Assembly (NCBI GenBank): GCA_017880775.1
Contig: JADGRQ010000008.1
Location: 62,001 to 126,000, forward strand
Length of the DNA stretch: 64,000 nt
DNA from: Burkholderiales bacterium
GTDB lineage: Bacteria > Pseudomonadota > Gammaproteobacteria > Burkholderiales > SG8-39
Direction of reading: 5' to 3'
A model generated the notes under the pieces. That model ran no database searches and was not told the origin of the DNA. It saw nothing but the letters and a program-made list of their open reading frames with translations. Made by a program: the position numbers and the translations under genes. Positions 19,595-32,141 of this stretch are shown here, in pieces (within the stretch, counting starts at the first letter, position 1; each line of letters opens with the position of its first letter).

Positions 19595-19870
19595 ATGCCC
19601 GGTCCGCACATGCACGATCCCCAGGCGAAGCAGGCGATGCTGGCGAGGCTGGCGCGCATCGAAGGCCAGGTGCGCGCGCTGCGCAGGATGATCGACGCCG
19701 ACGCGGAGTGCGAAGACATCGCCCAGCAGCTTTCGGCCGCGCGCAAGGCGCTCGATCGCGCCTTCTACGAAATGGTCGCATGCATGATCAAGGCGGGCGG
19801 CGCCGAGCGGCGTGGCGAGCGCCTTGCAAGCGCCGAACACGTGGCCGAACTGCTCGCGCGTTACGCCTGA
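19595..19870 (+). CDS. CsoR/FrmR-family (DUF156) transcriptional repressor
   Basis: MPGPHMHDPQAKQAMLARLARIEGQVRALRRMIDADAECEDIAQQLSAARKALDRAFYEMVACMIK; all-helical CsoR-family pattern with two Cys. Confidence 0.88.
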   Translation: MPGPHMHDPQAKQAMLARLARIEGQVRALRRMIDADAECEDIAQQLSAARKALDRAFYEMVACMIKAGGAERRGERLASAEHVAELLARYA

Positions 19871-19937
19871 GCGGTTGAATCTTCCGCAGCCGGGCTTTAT
19901 AAGAGTTCACTTTCGTTCCATCACAAGGCGACCTGAC

Positions 19938-20165
19938 ATGAATTTCGACAAGGACCTCGACGCCCGCGGCCTCAATTGCCCGCTTCCCATCCTGCGCGCG
20001 AAGAAGGCGCTCACCGACATGCAGTCGGGGCAGGTGCTGCGGATCATCTCAACCGACCCGGGCTCGGTGAAGGACTTCCAGGCGTTCTGCAAGCAGACCG
20101 GCAATGAACTGCTTTCGCAGGCGGAGGCGGGCAAGGAGTTCACCTTTTTCATGAAGCGCAAGTAG
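19938..20165 (+). CDS. tusA: TusA sulfurtransferase
   Basis: MNFDKDLDARGLNCPLPILRAKKALTDMQSGQVLRIISTDPGSVKDFQAFCKQTGNELL; CPLP motif. Confidence 0.93.
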   Translation: MNFDKDLDARGLNCPLPILRAKKALTDMQSGQVLRIISTDPGSVKDFQAFCKQTGNELLSQAEAGKEFTFFMKRK

Positions 20166-20173
20166 GGCGTGAC

Positions 20174-20668
20174 ATGAGAATCGCAACGCTGGTCGCCGCG
20201 GCGCTGCTCGCCGGCGCTCAGGCCGCGCACGCGCAGGACGCGACCTTCGCGCTGCGTCTGCTGACGCCTGAGAGCGCACTCAAGGCGGCGCAGGCTGCGC
20301 TGAAGAAATGCCGCGACAACGGCTACCAGGTGGCGGTCGCAGTGGTCGACCGGATGGGGATCGCACAGGTCATGCTGCGTGACCGCTTTGCCGGCCCGCA
20401 TACGCCGGACATGGCGGCCGCCAAGGCATGGACTGCGCTCAGCTTTCGCACCAGCACCAGCGAACTTGCCGAGACCACACAGCCCGGCCGCCCGCAGAGC
20501 GGCGTGCGGCACCGACCGGGCGTTGCAGCCGTCGGCGGCGGCCTGCTGATACAGGGCGGCGGCAGCCTGCTCGGCGGAATCGGCGTGTCGGGGGCTCCCG
20601 GCGGCAAGGAAGACGATGCTTGCGCGGCGGCGGGCATCGCCGCGATCGAGGAGAGCCTGGCGTTCTGA
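20174..20668 (+). CDS. GlcG/HbpS-like (DUF336) protein with signal peptide
   Basis: MRIATLVAAALLAGAQAAHAQ...ALKAAQAALKKCRDNGYQVAVAVVDRMGIAQVMLRDRFAGPHTPDMAAAKAWTA...GGIGVSGAPGGKEDDACAAAG. Confidence 0.85.
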   Translation: MRIATLVAAALLAGAQAAHAQDATFALRLLTPESALKAAQAALKKCRDNGYQVAVAVVDRMGIAQVMLRDRFAGPHTPDMAAAKAWTALSFRTSTSELAETTQPGRPQSGVRHRPGVAAVGGGLLIQGGGSLLGGIGVSGAPGGKEDDACAAAGIAAIEESLAF

Positions 20669-20774
20669 CTGATAGACGCGGGGCCGGTCGAGCGGCTACG
20701 CCGGGTGGCGCGATTGACGTGGATCAACAAGGCCACGTGCGGCACCGGAAGAATGCGAGGATGAGGAGACTGCC

Positions 20775-22088
20775 TTGACGCCGTCCCCGTTCGCCGAACG
20801 CGCGCAGGCGGTGCTCATGGCGCGCGAGGCACCCGATGCGCGCAGGGCGGCGAGGGAGTTTGTCGCTGAGACGAGCCGCGAGACTGCGTTCCAGCTGGAG
20901 GCCTGCGTGCACTGCGGCCTGTGCGCCGAGGCCTGCCACTTTTATCTCGTCACTCGCGATCCGCGCTACACGCCGATCTACAAGCTGCGGCCGATGCTCG
21001 ATACGTATCGGCGCGAGCGGGCACCTTTCTCAACCGTGACCAGAGCGCTCGGCCTGGCTCCGCCCGAGGTCACCGCGGCGGAGCTCAACGAATGGTCGGA
21101 GTTGCTCTACGATTCGTGCAACCTGTGCGGGCGTTGCACGCTGATCTGCCCCATGGGCATCGACATCGCCGGCCTGGTGCGCCGCGCGCGCGAAGGCATG
21201 TCGGCGGCCGGCTTCGCGCCGCCGGACCTCTATGCTGCAGCCGAGCGCGCGCTCGAGACCGGCAGCCCGATGGGTGTGCGTTGGCCGGCGCTCAGGCGCC
21301 AGATCGAACTGCAGGAACGCGAGACCGGGCTCAAGGTACCGGTGGACGCCGAGGGCGCCGAGTACATGCTGGTCCTGTCTTCGATGGAGATCATCGGCTT
21401 TTCCGAGATCATCGGCGCGCTGGCGCGGATCTTTCACCAGGCGAAAGTCTCGTGGACGATCCCCAGCGCCGGTTTCGAAGCGACCAACGTCGGCGTGCAG
21501 ATCGGGTCGCGCGACGTGGCGGCTGCGCTGTTGTCGCGGATCGTCGATGCGGCGGAGCGGCTGAAAGTGAAATACGTGATCAGTCCGGAATGCGGCCACG
21601 CCTACTCGGCGCTGCGCTGGGAGGGGCCCAACTTCCTCGGCGGGCCCTATTCTTTCAAGGTGGTGCAGATCGTCGAGCTGCTCGATCAGCTCGCGCGCGA
21701 GGGCCGGCTGCGCACGCGCGGCAAGGATACGCGCCGTCTGACCTTCCACGATCCCTGCCAGATCGTGCGCCGGGGCGGTTTGCCGCAGGCGCCCCGCCGC
21801 CTGATGAATCAGGTGAGCGACGGCTTCGTGGAGATGCCCGACTCCGGTGCGGCCAGCTTCTGCTGCGGCGGGGGCGGCGGGGTCAGCGCGATACACCGGG
21901 CCGAGAAGCTGCGCCTGGCCGCTTTCGACTGCAAGAAGCGCCAAGTCCAAGCCGTGGGCGCCGAGGCGCTCGTTACCGCCTGTGCCAATTGCCGGGACGT
22001 GCTCGAAGAGGCGATTGAGCAGCGCGCGATGACGCTACCGGTGCTCGGGCTGACCGAACTGGTGGCGCAGTACCTCGAGCCCGATTGA
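20775..22088 (+). CDS. DsrK/HdrD-like iron-sulfur protein (two 4Fe-4S motifs plus CCG-type domain)
   Basis: CVHCGLCAEACHFY, CNLCGRCTLICPMG, HDPCQIVRRGG, FCCGGGGGVSA, CANCRDVL; TTG start. Confidence 0.8.
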   Translation: MTPSPFAERAQAVLMAREAPDARRAAREFVAETSRETAFQLEACVHCGLCAEACHFYLVTRDPRYTPIYKLRPMLDTYRRERAPFSTVTRALGLAPPEVTAAELNEWSELLYDSCNLCGRCTLICPMGIDIAGLVRRAREGMSAAGFAPPDLYAAAERALETGSPMGVRWPALRRQIELQERETGLKVPVDAEGAEYMLVLSSMEIIGFSEIIGALARIFHQAKVSWTIPSAGFEATNVGVQIGSRDVAAALLSRIVDAAERLKVKYVISPECGHAYSALRWEGPNFLGGPYSFKVVQIVELLDQLAREGRLRTRGKDTRRLTFHDPCQIVRRGGLPQAPRRLMNQVSDGFVEMPDSGAASFCCGGGGGVSAIHRAEKLRLAAFDCKKRQVQAVGAEALVTACANCRDVLEEAIEQRAMTLPVLGLTELVAQYLEPD

Positions 22089-22771
22089 CGCAAATGGACC
22101 TGCTGGAATTCGCACGGGGACCCGCACTATGGTTTTCGCTGGTCGTGATGGTCGCGGGCAGCCTGTGGCGGGTCGTCGGAATTTACCGGCTCGGGAGCAG
22201 GCCGGATCTCTCTGAGCCGCGCAGCACCCGGCTGCTGGCCGGAGCGATGCGCGGAATCTTCAGGCGGATGATCCCGAGGAAGGAATTCCGGCGCACCGGC
22301 AGGCTCGGCGCGTTCAACGCCTATCTTTATCACATCGGGCTTGCCGTGATCGTGTTCGGTTATCTGCCGCACATCCGTTTCATCGGGCGCCTGACGGGCC
22401 TCGCGTGGCCGCCGCTGCCGGCGCCGGTGGTGTATTTCGCCGTTGGGCTCACCTTCGTCTCGTTCTTCCTCGCGCTGATGGAGCGTCTCACCGACCCGGT
22501 GCTGCGGCTGCTGTCCGGCTTCGATGACTATTTCAGCTGGTTCGTCGTGTTCCTGCCGCTCGCCACCGGCATGATCGCGATCAATCAATCGTATGCACCG
22601 GGCGCCGCACCCGCGCCGCCGCTCGATCCGCGGCCGCTCGCGATCCATCTGCTCAGCGTTGAACTGCTGTTCGTCTGGCTGCCGTTCGGCAAGCTCGCTC
22701 ACGCGTTCCTGGTCTTCATCTCGCGCGGGGTCACCGGGGCCGCGTTGGCGCGCAAAGGAGCCGCCATCTGA
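22085..22771 (+). CDS. NarI/DsrM-like membrane cytochrome b-type subunit
   Basis: Multi-pass membrane protein with YHIGLAVIVFGYLPHI and GKLAHAFLVFISRGVTG; coupled to the DsrK-like gene. Confidence 0.75.
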   Translation: MTQMDLLEFARGPALWFSLVVMVAGSLWRVVGIYRLGSRPDLSEPRSTRLLAGAMRGIFRRMIPRKEFRRTGRLGAFNAYLYHIGLAVIVFGYLPHIRFIGRLTGLAWPPLPAPVVYFAVGLTFVSFFLALMERLTDPVLRLLSGFDDYFSWFVVFLPLATGMIAINQSYAPGAAPAPPLDPRPLAIHLLSVELLFVWLPFGKLAHAFLVFISRGVTGAALARKGAAI

Positions 22772-22813
22772 AGGCGTCGTGGCGGTGACGTGGTCGCCGC
22801 AGCGCCGCTCCGG

Positions 22814-23353
22814 CTACTTCCTGATTTTTTCCAGCAGGCCGACCAGGTCGTCGGCGTGCTCCTCTTCCACCGCCAGGATGCCCTCCAGCATGCGCTTGGT
22901 GGTCGTGTCCTTGTCGCCGATGTAGCCGATCATCTCGCGGTAGCTGTCGATCGCAATGCGCTCGGCGACCAGATCCTCCTTGATCATGTCGATCAGGTCA
23001 TCGCCTTCCACGTACTCGGCGTGGCTGCGGCTGAGGAGGCCTTCGGGAGAGAAATTCGGCTCGCCGTTCAGTTGCACGATGCGCCCCGCGATCTGGTCGG
23101 CGTGGCCCTGCTCTTCGACCGCATGTTGAAGGAACTCCTGCGCCACGCTGTCGGCATTGATCCCGACCGCCATAAAATGATGCCTGCGGTAGCGCAGCAC
23201 GCAGACGATTTCGGTGGCGAGGGCCTCGTTCAGCAGCTTGACGACCGTCGTCCGGTCCGCCCGGTAGCCGGCGGTCACCGCGCCCTGTTCGATGTGCTTG
23301 CGCGCGCGGGCGCGGATCGTCTTGACGTCGGTGAGAAAAGGTTTCTTTGCCAT
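22814..23353 (-). CDS. Bacterioferritin-like ferritin-superfamily protein
   Basis: LLNEALATEIVCVLRYRRHHFMAVGINADSVAQEFLQHAVEEQGHADQIAGRI...LAVEEEHADDLVGLLEKI; paired Glu/His helices. Confidence 0.88.
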   Translation of the reverse strand: MAKKPFLTDVKTIRARARKHIEQGAVTAGYRADRTTVVKLLNEALATEIVCVLRYRRHHFMAVGINADSVAQEFLQHAVEEQGHADQIAGRIVQLNGEPNFSPEGLLSRSHAEYVEGDDLIDMIKEDLVAERIAIDSYREMIGYIGDKDTTTKRMLEGILAVEEEHADDLVGLLEKIRK

Positions 23354-23459
23354 GGCGTTCTCGGAAAGTGGAAATGGACTGACTCTGGAACGATAATCTT
23401 AGATGGCATTGTAAGGGCACTGGAGGCGCAGCTCTGTTCGGTAGTGCACAGAGTTGCGC

Positions 23460-24448
23460 TCAATCGTACAGACCGGCGCGCGCCTTGCCGCGGAACACCC
23501 AGTAAGAAAACACCGAGTAAGCGGCGATGAAGGGCAGCACCACCGCCGCCCCCCAGAGGATGAAGATGAGTGCGCTGGGGTGCGCGGCGGCCTCCCAGAT
23601 CGTCATCTTGTCCATTACCAGATATGGGAACAGGCTGTAGGCCAGGCCGGCGAAGGCGAGGGCGAAGATCGCTGCCGCGCCGGCGAACGGCGCCCACTCC
23701 GCGGTTTTCGCGCCGCGTTTGAGGCGTCCGGTCGCCATCCACACCCAGATGCCGGCGGCGAGGCTCGCCAGCGGAAGCAGCATCAGCGCGAGCGTGCGCG
23801 GAAAATCGAACCACTTCGCGCGCACGGTTTCGCTGGCAAACGGCGTCGCGATACTCACCAGTGCGACTCCGAGCGCGACCCACACGAGGCCCCAGCGCGC
23901 CCAATCGAGGGATTTTTTCTGCAGCGCGCCCTCGGTGCGCAGCACCAGCCAGGTCGCGCCCAGCAGCACGTATCCGCCGCATAGCCCGCCGGCGACGATC
24001 AGGGCGAACAGCCAGTAGCCGAAGCCCGGCTCGAATCCGGTGATCATGCGACCGAGCATGAACCCTTGCGCCAGCGAGGCGAGGAACGAACCGAACCAGA
24101 ACAGCCAGTTCCACAGCTCGCGATGCCAGCCTTCGGCCTTGACGCGGAACTCGAACGCCACGCCGCGCAGCATCAGGCCGATCAGCATCGCCGCCACCGG
24201 CAGGTAGAGCGCGCCGAGGATCACGCCGTGCGCTGCCGGAAACGCCACCAGCAGCAGGCCGACGCCGAGCACCAGCCAGGTTTCGTTGGCGTCCCAGAAC
24301 GGCCCGATCGACGCAACCATCAGGTCCTGCTCGCGTTGATCCGCCGCCGGCATCAGCATGCCGACGCCGAGGTCGTAGCCGTCGAGCACCACATAGGCGA
24401 GCATCGCAACACCCATCAGCGCCGTGAATACCAGCGGCAGATCGAGCG

Positions 24449-24452
<4 letters not shown>
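23460..24452 (-). CDS. cydB: Cytochrome bd-type quinol oxidase subunit II
   Basis: LPLVFTALMGVAMLAYVVLDGYDLGVGMLMP...GPFWDANETWLVLGVGLLLVAFPAAHG. Confidence 0.93.
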
Positions 24453-25759
<1,307 letters not shown>

Positions 25760-25764
25760 GTTTG

Positions 25765-25794
25765 AGGCTAATACCCTCTGATAGTATTTGCAAG
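25765..25794. promoter_or_regulatory. Putative CsoR/FrmR-type operator upstream of cydA
   Basis: aggctaATACCCTCTGATAGTATttgcaag; 24/30 identical to 19434-19463 with all six differences C/T transitions. Confidence 0.6.
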
Positions 25795-25830
25795 GGTCGT
25801 GATTCGGATAAGATTTTCCCTCCAAACCAC

Positions 25831-25874
25831 TTTCATGAAGCGCAAATAGCGCCGCACGAGAGCCGCAACGATGG
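25831..25874 (+). pseudogene. Remnant of tusA 3' end and following spacer
   Basis: tttcatgaagcgcaaatag (FMKRK*) then cgccgcacgagagccgcaacgatgg, compared with tusA end and downstream at 20147-20192. Confidence 0.6.
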
Positions 25875-25925
25875 AGAACATGGGCGCATGAAATTCAGCA
25901 GATCGAGCGTTGGCAGTGAGCTGTC

Positions 25926-26450
25926 GTGACCCGGCGCGCGCGCTGGATCGGCATCGGGGCGCTCGAGACGCCTGCGCTGCGATCGCGCTACACGTTGCTT
26001 GCGGAAGCTCAGGCGGCCGACGCAGAACCGATCGTGGCCTGTGGAACGGCGCTGGCCCACCTGTGCCTCGGGCAGGGCCTCGGCATGGTGTGGGTGGACG
26101 CGGGACAGCACTGGTTCGTGCTGATCGTGCCGGCGCGGCTCGCGCCGGGCCGCGCGAGCCGCTGGATCGCCTGGGCGCTCGCGCCCGCGATCGCGACCTG
26201 CCGCGGCTTCGGCGTGCAGGCCTATCTCGAGGGCGATGACCTGTGGGCTGCGGGACGCAAGATCGCCAGCGCGGGGTGCGCCGCCATCGGCGCGTGCGCG
26301 GTGATCGCCTCAAGCCTGCCGCGCGCGCTTCCCGGAGAGCGCCTGCTCGAGGCGCGGTTTCGGGCGGCGATCGAGGTGCAATTCGGCTGGCAGTTCGAAA
26401 CCTCGTGGCCGAGCGCGGCCGAGCGCCAGGCGATGGCGGAGGTCGGGTGA
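25926..26450 (+). CDS. Lipoate/biotin-protein-ligase-like protein
   Basis: GLGMVWVDAGQHWFVLIVPARLAPGR...GFGVQAYLEGDDLWAAGRKIASAGCAAIGACAVIASSLPR; resembles the GRKIAG lysine motif region of the LplA/BirA fold. Confidence 0.55.
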   Translation: MTRRARWIGIGALETPALRSRYTLLAEAQAADAEPIVACGTALAHLCLGQGLGMVWVDAGQHWFVLIVPARLAPGRASRWIAWALAPAIATCRGFGVQAYLEGDDLWAAGRKIASAGCAAIGACAVIASSLPRALPGERLLEARFRAAIEVQFGWQFETSWPSAAERQAMAEVG

Positions 26451-27106
26451 TCGACGAACGGCGCCGCAGGATTCTTTCCGGGCTCGGTGGTGCGGCGCTG
26501 TATCTGGCCGTTCAGGACCTGTTCGCGCAGGGAAGAACGCCCAAGGGCGTCGCGCGAGTGCGCGGCGATGCGAGCGTCAACGGCGTGCCGGCGAAGCGCG
26601 GGATGGTGGTCCGCCCCGGCGATACCGTCATCACCGGGCGCGATGGCGAAATCGTGTTCGTCATCGGCAAGGACGCGATGCTGGTGCGCGCCGAGTCGCA
26701 GGTCGAAACCCAGGGCGCGGCCGGTGCGCTGATCGCGAGCGGATTTCGCATCGTCACCGGCGCGATTCTCTCGGTGTTTGCCCCGGGCGAGCCGAAGACT
26801 CTTGTCACGGGCACGGCCACCATCGGCATCCGGGGCACCGGCATCTACATCGAATCGGGCGCAGACCGGACCTACGTCTGCACCTGCTACGGCGAGGCCG
26901 AGCTGGCCTCGCGCGGCGATCCCGCCGTGCGCGAGGTCGTGAAAACCCGCCACCACGAACAGCCACGCTACATCATGGCGACCGGCGCGCCCCAGATGCT
27001 GATGAGCGCACCGGTCATCAATCACACCGACGCCGAGCTTGCGCTGCTCGAAGGCCTGCACGGCCGCAAAACGCCGTTCGCAGGCAACAAAGGCTACACC
27101 TACTGA
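26447..27106 (+). CDS. FecR-domain protein with possible twin-arginine signal
   Basis: GTG start; VIDERRRRILSGLGGAALYLAVQDLFAQG then KRGMVVRPGDTVITGRDGEIVFVIGKDAMLVRAES...TATIGIRGTGIYIESGADRTYVCTCYGEAEL. Confidence 0.75.
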   Translation: MIDERRRRILSGLGGAALYLAVQDLFAQGRTPKGVARVRGDASVNGVPAKRGMVVRPGDTVITGRDGEIVFVIGKDAMLVRAESQVETQGAAGALIASGFRIVTGAILSVFAPGEPKTLVTGTATIGIRGTGIYIESGADRTYVCTCYGEAELASRGDPAVREVVKTRHHEQPRYIMATGAPQMLMSAPVINHTDAELALLEGLHGRKTPFAGNKGYTY

Positions 27107-28368
27107 TCGCCGTCCACTGGCGGACGCGGCACGATGCCCAGATCCTGGTAGACCGGGCGGATCTCGCGGCGGATCGCCGGCAGCTTGATCGCGTAAAGCA
27201 GCGCGGCAGCGAGGCCGCAGGCGCCGCCCGCGGCGAGCGTTGCCTGCGGGCCGATGCGCTCGGCAATCCAGCCCGCCGCGAGCGACCCGAGCGGGCTTAC
27301 CCCGAGGAACGACACCACATACAGCGAAGCGACCCGCCCGCGCAATTCGTCCGGGACGATGCTCTGCAGCACCGTGTTGGTGGCTGCGGCGGTGAGCATG
27401 ATGCCCAGCCCGGTGAGCGTGATCAGCGGCAGCGAGATCCACAGCGAGGTGCAGAACGAGAACGCCGCCAGGCTCGCGCCGGCGATGGCGCTGGTCCAAG
27501 CAAGCAGGCTGAGCAGCCCGCGGATGCTCGGGCGCATGGCGAGGTAAATCATGCCGACAGATGCGCCGAGGCCCCCTGCGCCGATGAGCATTCCGAGGGT
27601 GTGCGAATCGCCGTGGAAGACGTCTTTTGCGAAATACGGCATCAGCGATTGGTAGGGCTGTGCGAAAAAGCCTACCGCCGAGAGCAGCAGCAGCGCGCTG
27701 CGCGTCGGAAGGAATCCGTAGGCGTAGCGCAGCCCCGCGGCGAGCTGCCGCAGCCAGCTCTCGTCGCGCGGCGCGCGATGCGAGGGCCCCAGCCGCATCG
27801 CGTACAGCGCCGCGAGCACCGCGAGATAGGTCAGGCTGTTCAGCGCGAAGCCCGCGACCTCGCCGAACGTCGCGATCACCATGCCTCCCACCAGCGGGCC
27901 TACGAACCGCGCCCCGTTCATCATGATCGAATTGAGCGCGATGGCATTCGGCAGATCGGCCTTGCCGCGCACCAGGGTCACCAAAAGCGTCTGCCTTGCG
28001 GGTGCTTCGCATGCCGCAACCACGCCGCGCACGAGATTGCCTGCGATCAGGTGCCATGGCGCGACCACGCCCGAGGCCACCAGCGCGAGCATAACCAGCG
28101 ACTGGCCAAGCGCGATCGAATTGGTGATCGCAATCACGCGGCGCCGGTCGAGCCGGTCGACCCACACTCCGGCCACCGGCGCGAGCACCAGGAACGGTAT
28201 TTGAAGCGCAAAGGCCGACAGGCCGAGCAGGAATGTCGAGCCGCTGAGGCGGTAGATCAGCCAGCTGGTCGCGATCAGCTGCAGCCAGATGCCGATCTGC
28301 GAGATTCCCTGTCCGGCGAAGAACAGCCGGAAATCACGATGCTGCAGCGCGCGCAGGCCGTGGATCAA
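27100..28368 (-). CDS. MFS transporter (EntS-like)
   Basis: LRALQHRDFRLFFAGQGISQIGIWLQLIATSWLIYRLSGS...; start uncertain (TTG at 28368 proposed); ORF extension overlapping valS is spurious. Confidence 0.85.
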   Translation of the reverse strand: MIHGLRALQHRDFRLFFAGQGISQIGIWLQLIATSWLIYRLSGSTFLLGLSAFALQIPFLVLAPVAGVWVDRLDRRRVIAITNSIALGQSLVMLALVASGVVAPWHLIAGNLVRGVVAACEAPARQTLLVTLVRGKADLPNAIALNSIMMNGARFVGPLVGGMVIATFGEVAGFALNSLTYLAVLAALYAMRLGPSHRAPRDESWLRQLAAGLRYAYGFLPTRSALLLLSAVGFFAQPYQSLMPYFAKDVFHGDSHTLGMLIGAGGLGASVGMIYLAMRPSIRGLLSLLAWTSAIAGASLAAFSFCTSLWISLPLITLTGLGIMLTAAATNTVLQSIVPDELRGRVASLYVVSFLGVSPLGSLAAGWIAERIGPQATLAAGGACGLAAALLYAIKLPAIRREIRPVYQDLGIVPRPPVDGDQ

Positions 28369-28396
28369 GGCGGCACGCTTCTCGCTGAGCGCGCCC

Positions 28397-31312
<2,916 letters not shown>

Positions 31313-31326
31313 GCTTGAGTCCGCTT

Positions 31327-31704
31327 TCAGTCGCGCTGCGGCTCTGTCGCGTCTTCGTGCTTGCGCCGCAGCGCAAGCTCGCGTTGCACGGCATCGGCCA
31401 CCGCCGCGCGCACCAGCTCATGCACGTTGGTGGTGAGCTCGTTGCGCAGCCCGCGCAGCGCCTGCTCGAGCAGATCCGCAAGCGTCGGGGCCAGCCGCTG
31501 CTCGAGCACGGGGTCGAGTTCGGCAAGCAGACGCTCGAGCACCGCGCGCTCGACCTTTGCCGCCAGCGCCTCCATGTGCGCCGCTTCGAGCCCGGGCGCG
31601 GCCGGCTCGACGGTTTCGGTCAGCACCGGCACCTCGTCTTCGATCTCGCGATGGCGGGCGAGCAGCGCGTCGACGCGAGCCACCAGCGGGTTGTGCTCGG
31701 TCAT
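31327..31704 (-). CDS. Conserved hypothetical protein between valS and holC
   Basis: [30 protein letters not shown]...; overlaps holC stop. Confidence 0.65.
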   Translation of the reverse strand: MTEHNPLVARVDALLARHREIEDEVPVLTETVEPAAPGLEAAHMEALAAKVERAVLERLLAELDPVLEQRLAPTLADLLEQALRGLRNELTTNVHELVRAAVADAVQRELALRRKHEDATEPQRD

Positions 31705-32126
31705 GAGCCTGCAGCGAGATCGTGGTCGGTGATGGTGTAGCCGCGGTCGCGATAAAAGCGGTAGCGCTTGCGCGCGAGCTGGCGCTCTTCGTCGGAGCGC
31801 GAGACCACCTCGAGCAGCCGGTCGAAGCGCTCGAACGAAGGCGGGCATTCTTCGCCGAGGTTGAGCAGGATCCCGCAGCCTTGCGGTTCTGTTTCTCCGG
31901 CGCTGATCAGCACCGGCGTCTCCCGCGCGAGCGCGTCCTCGGCCATGCAATGCGGCACGAAGCCGATCGCGGGCGTGGTCCACATCATGCGGTCGAGTTT
32001 CTGCGCGCTGCCGTCCTGCGGCGCCCACACCAGCAGCCGCTTGCCCTGCGCGACGGCCTTGCCGGCCAGGCGGCAGGCGAGCTGCAGCCGGTCTTCGGCG
32101 TTGAAGTAGAAATCGATGGTCGTCAT
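31701..32126 (-). CDS. holC: DNA polymerase III chi subunit
   Basis: MTTIDFYFNAEDRLQLACRLAGKAVAQGKRLLVWAPQDGSAQKLDRMMWTTPAIGFVPHC; pepA-holC-valS order. Confidence 0.92.
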   Translation of the reverse strand: MTTIDFYFNAEDRLQLACRLAGKAVAQGKRLLVWAPQDGSAQKLDRMMWTTPAIGFVPHCMAEDALARETPVLISAGETEPQGCGILLNLGEECPPSFERFDRLLEVVSRSDEERQLARKRYRFYRDRGYTITDHDLAAGS

Positions 32127-32141
32127 CGCCGGCGATCTTGG

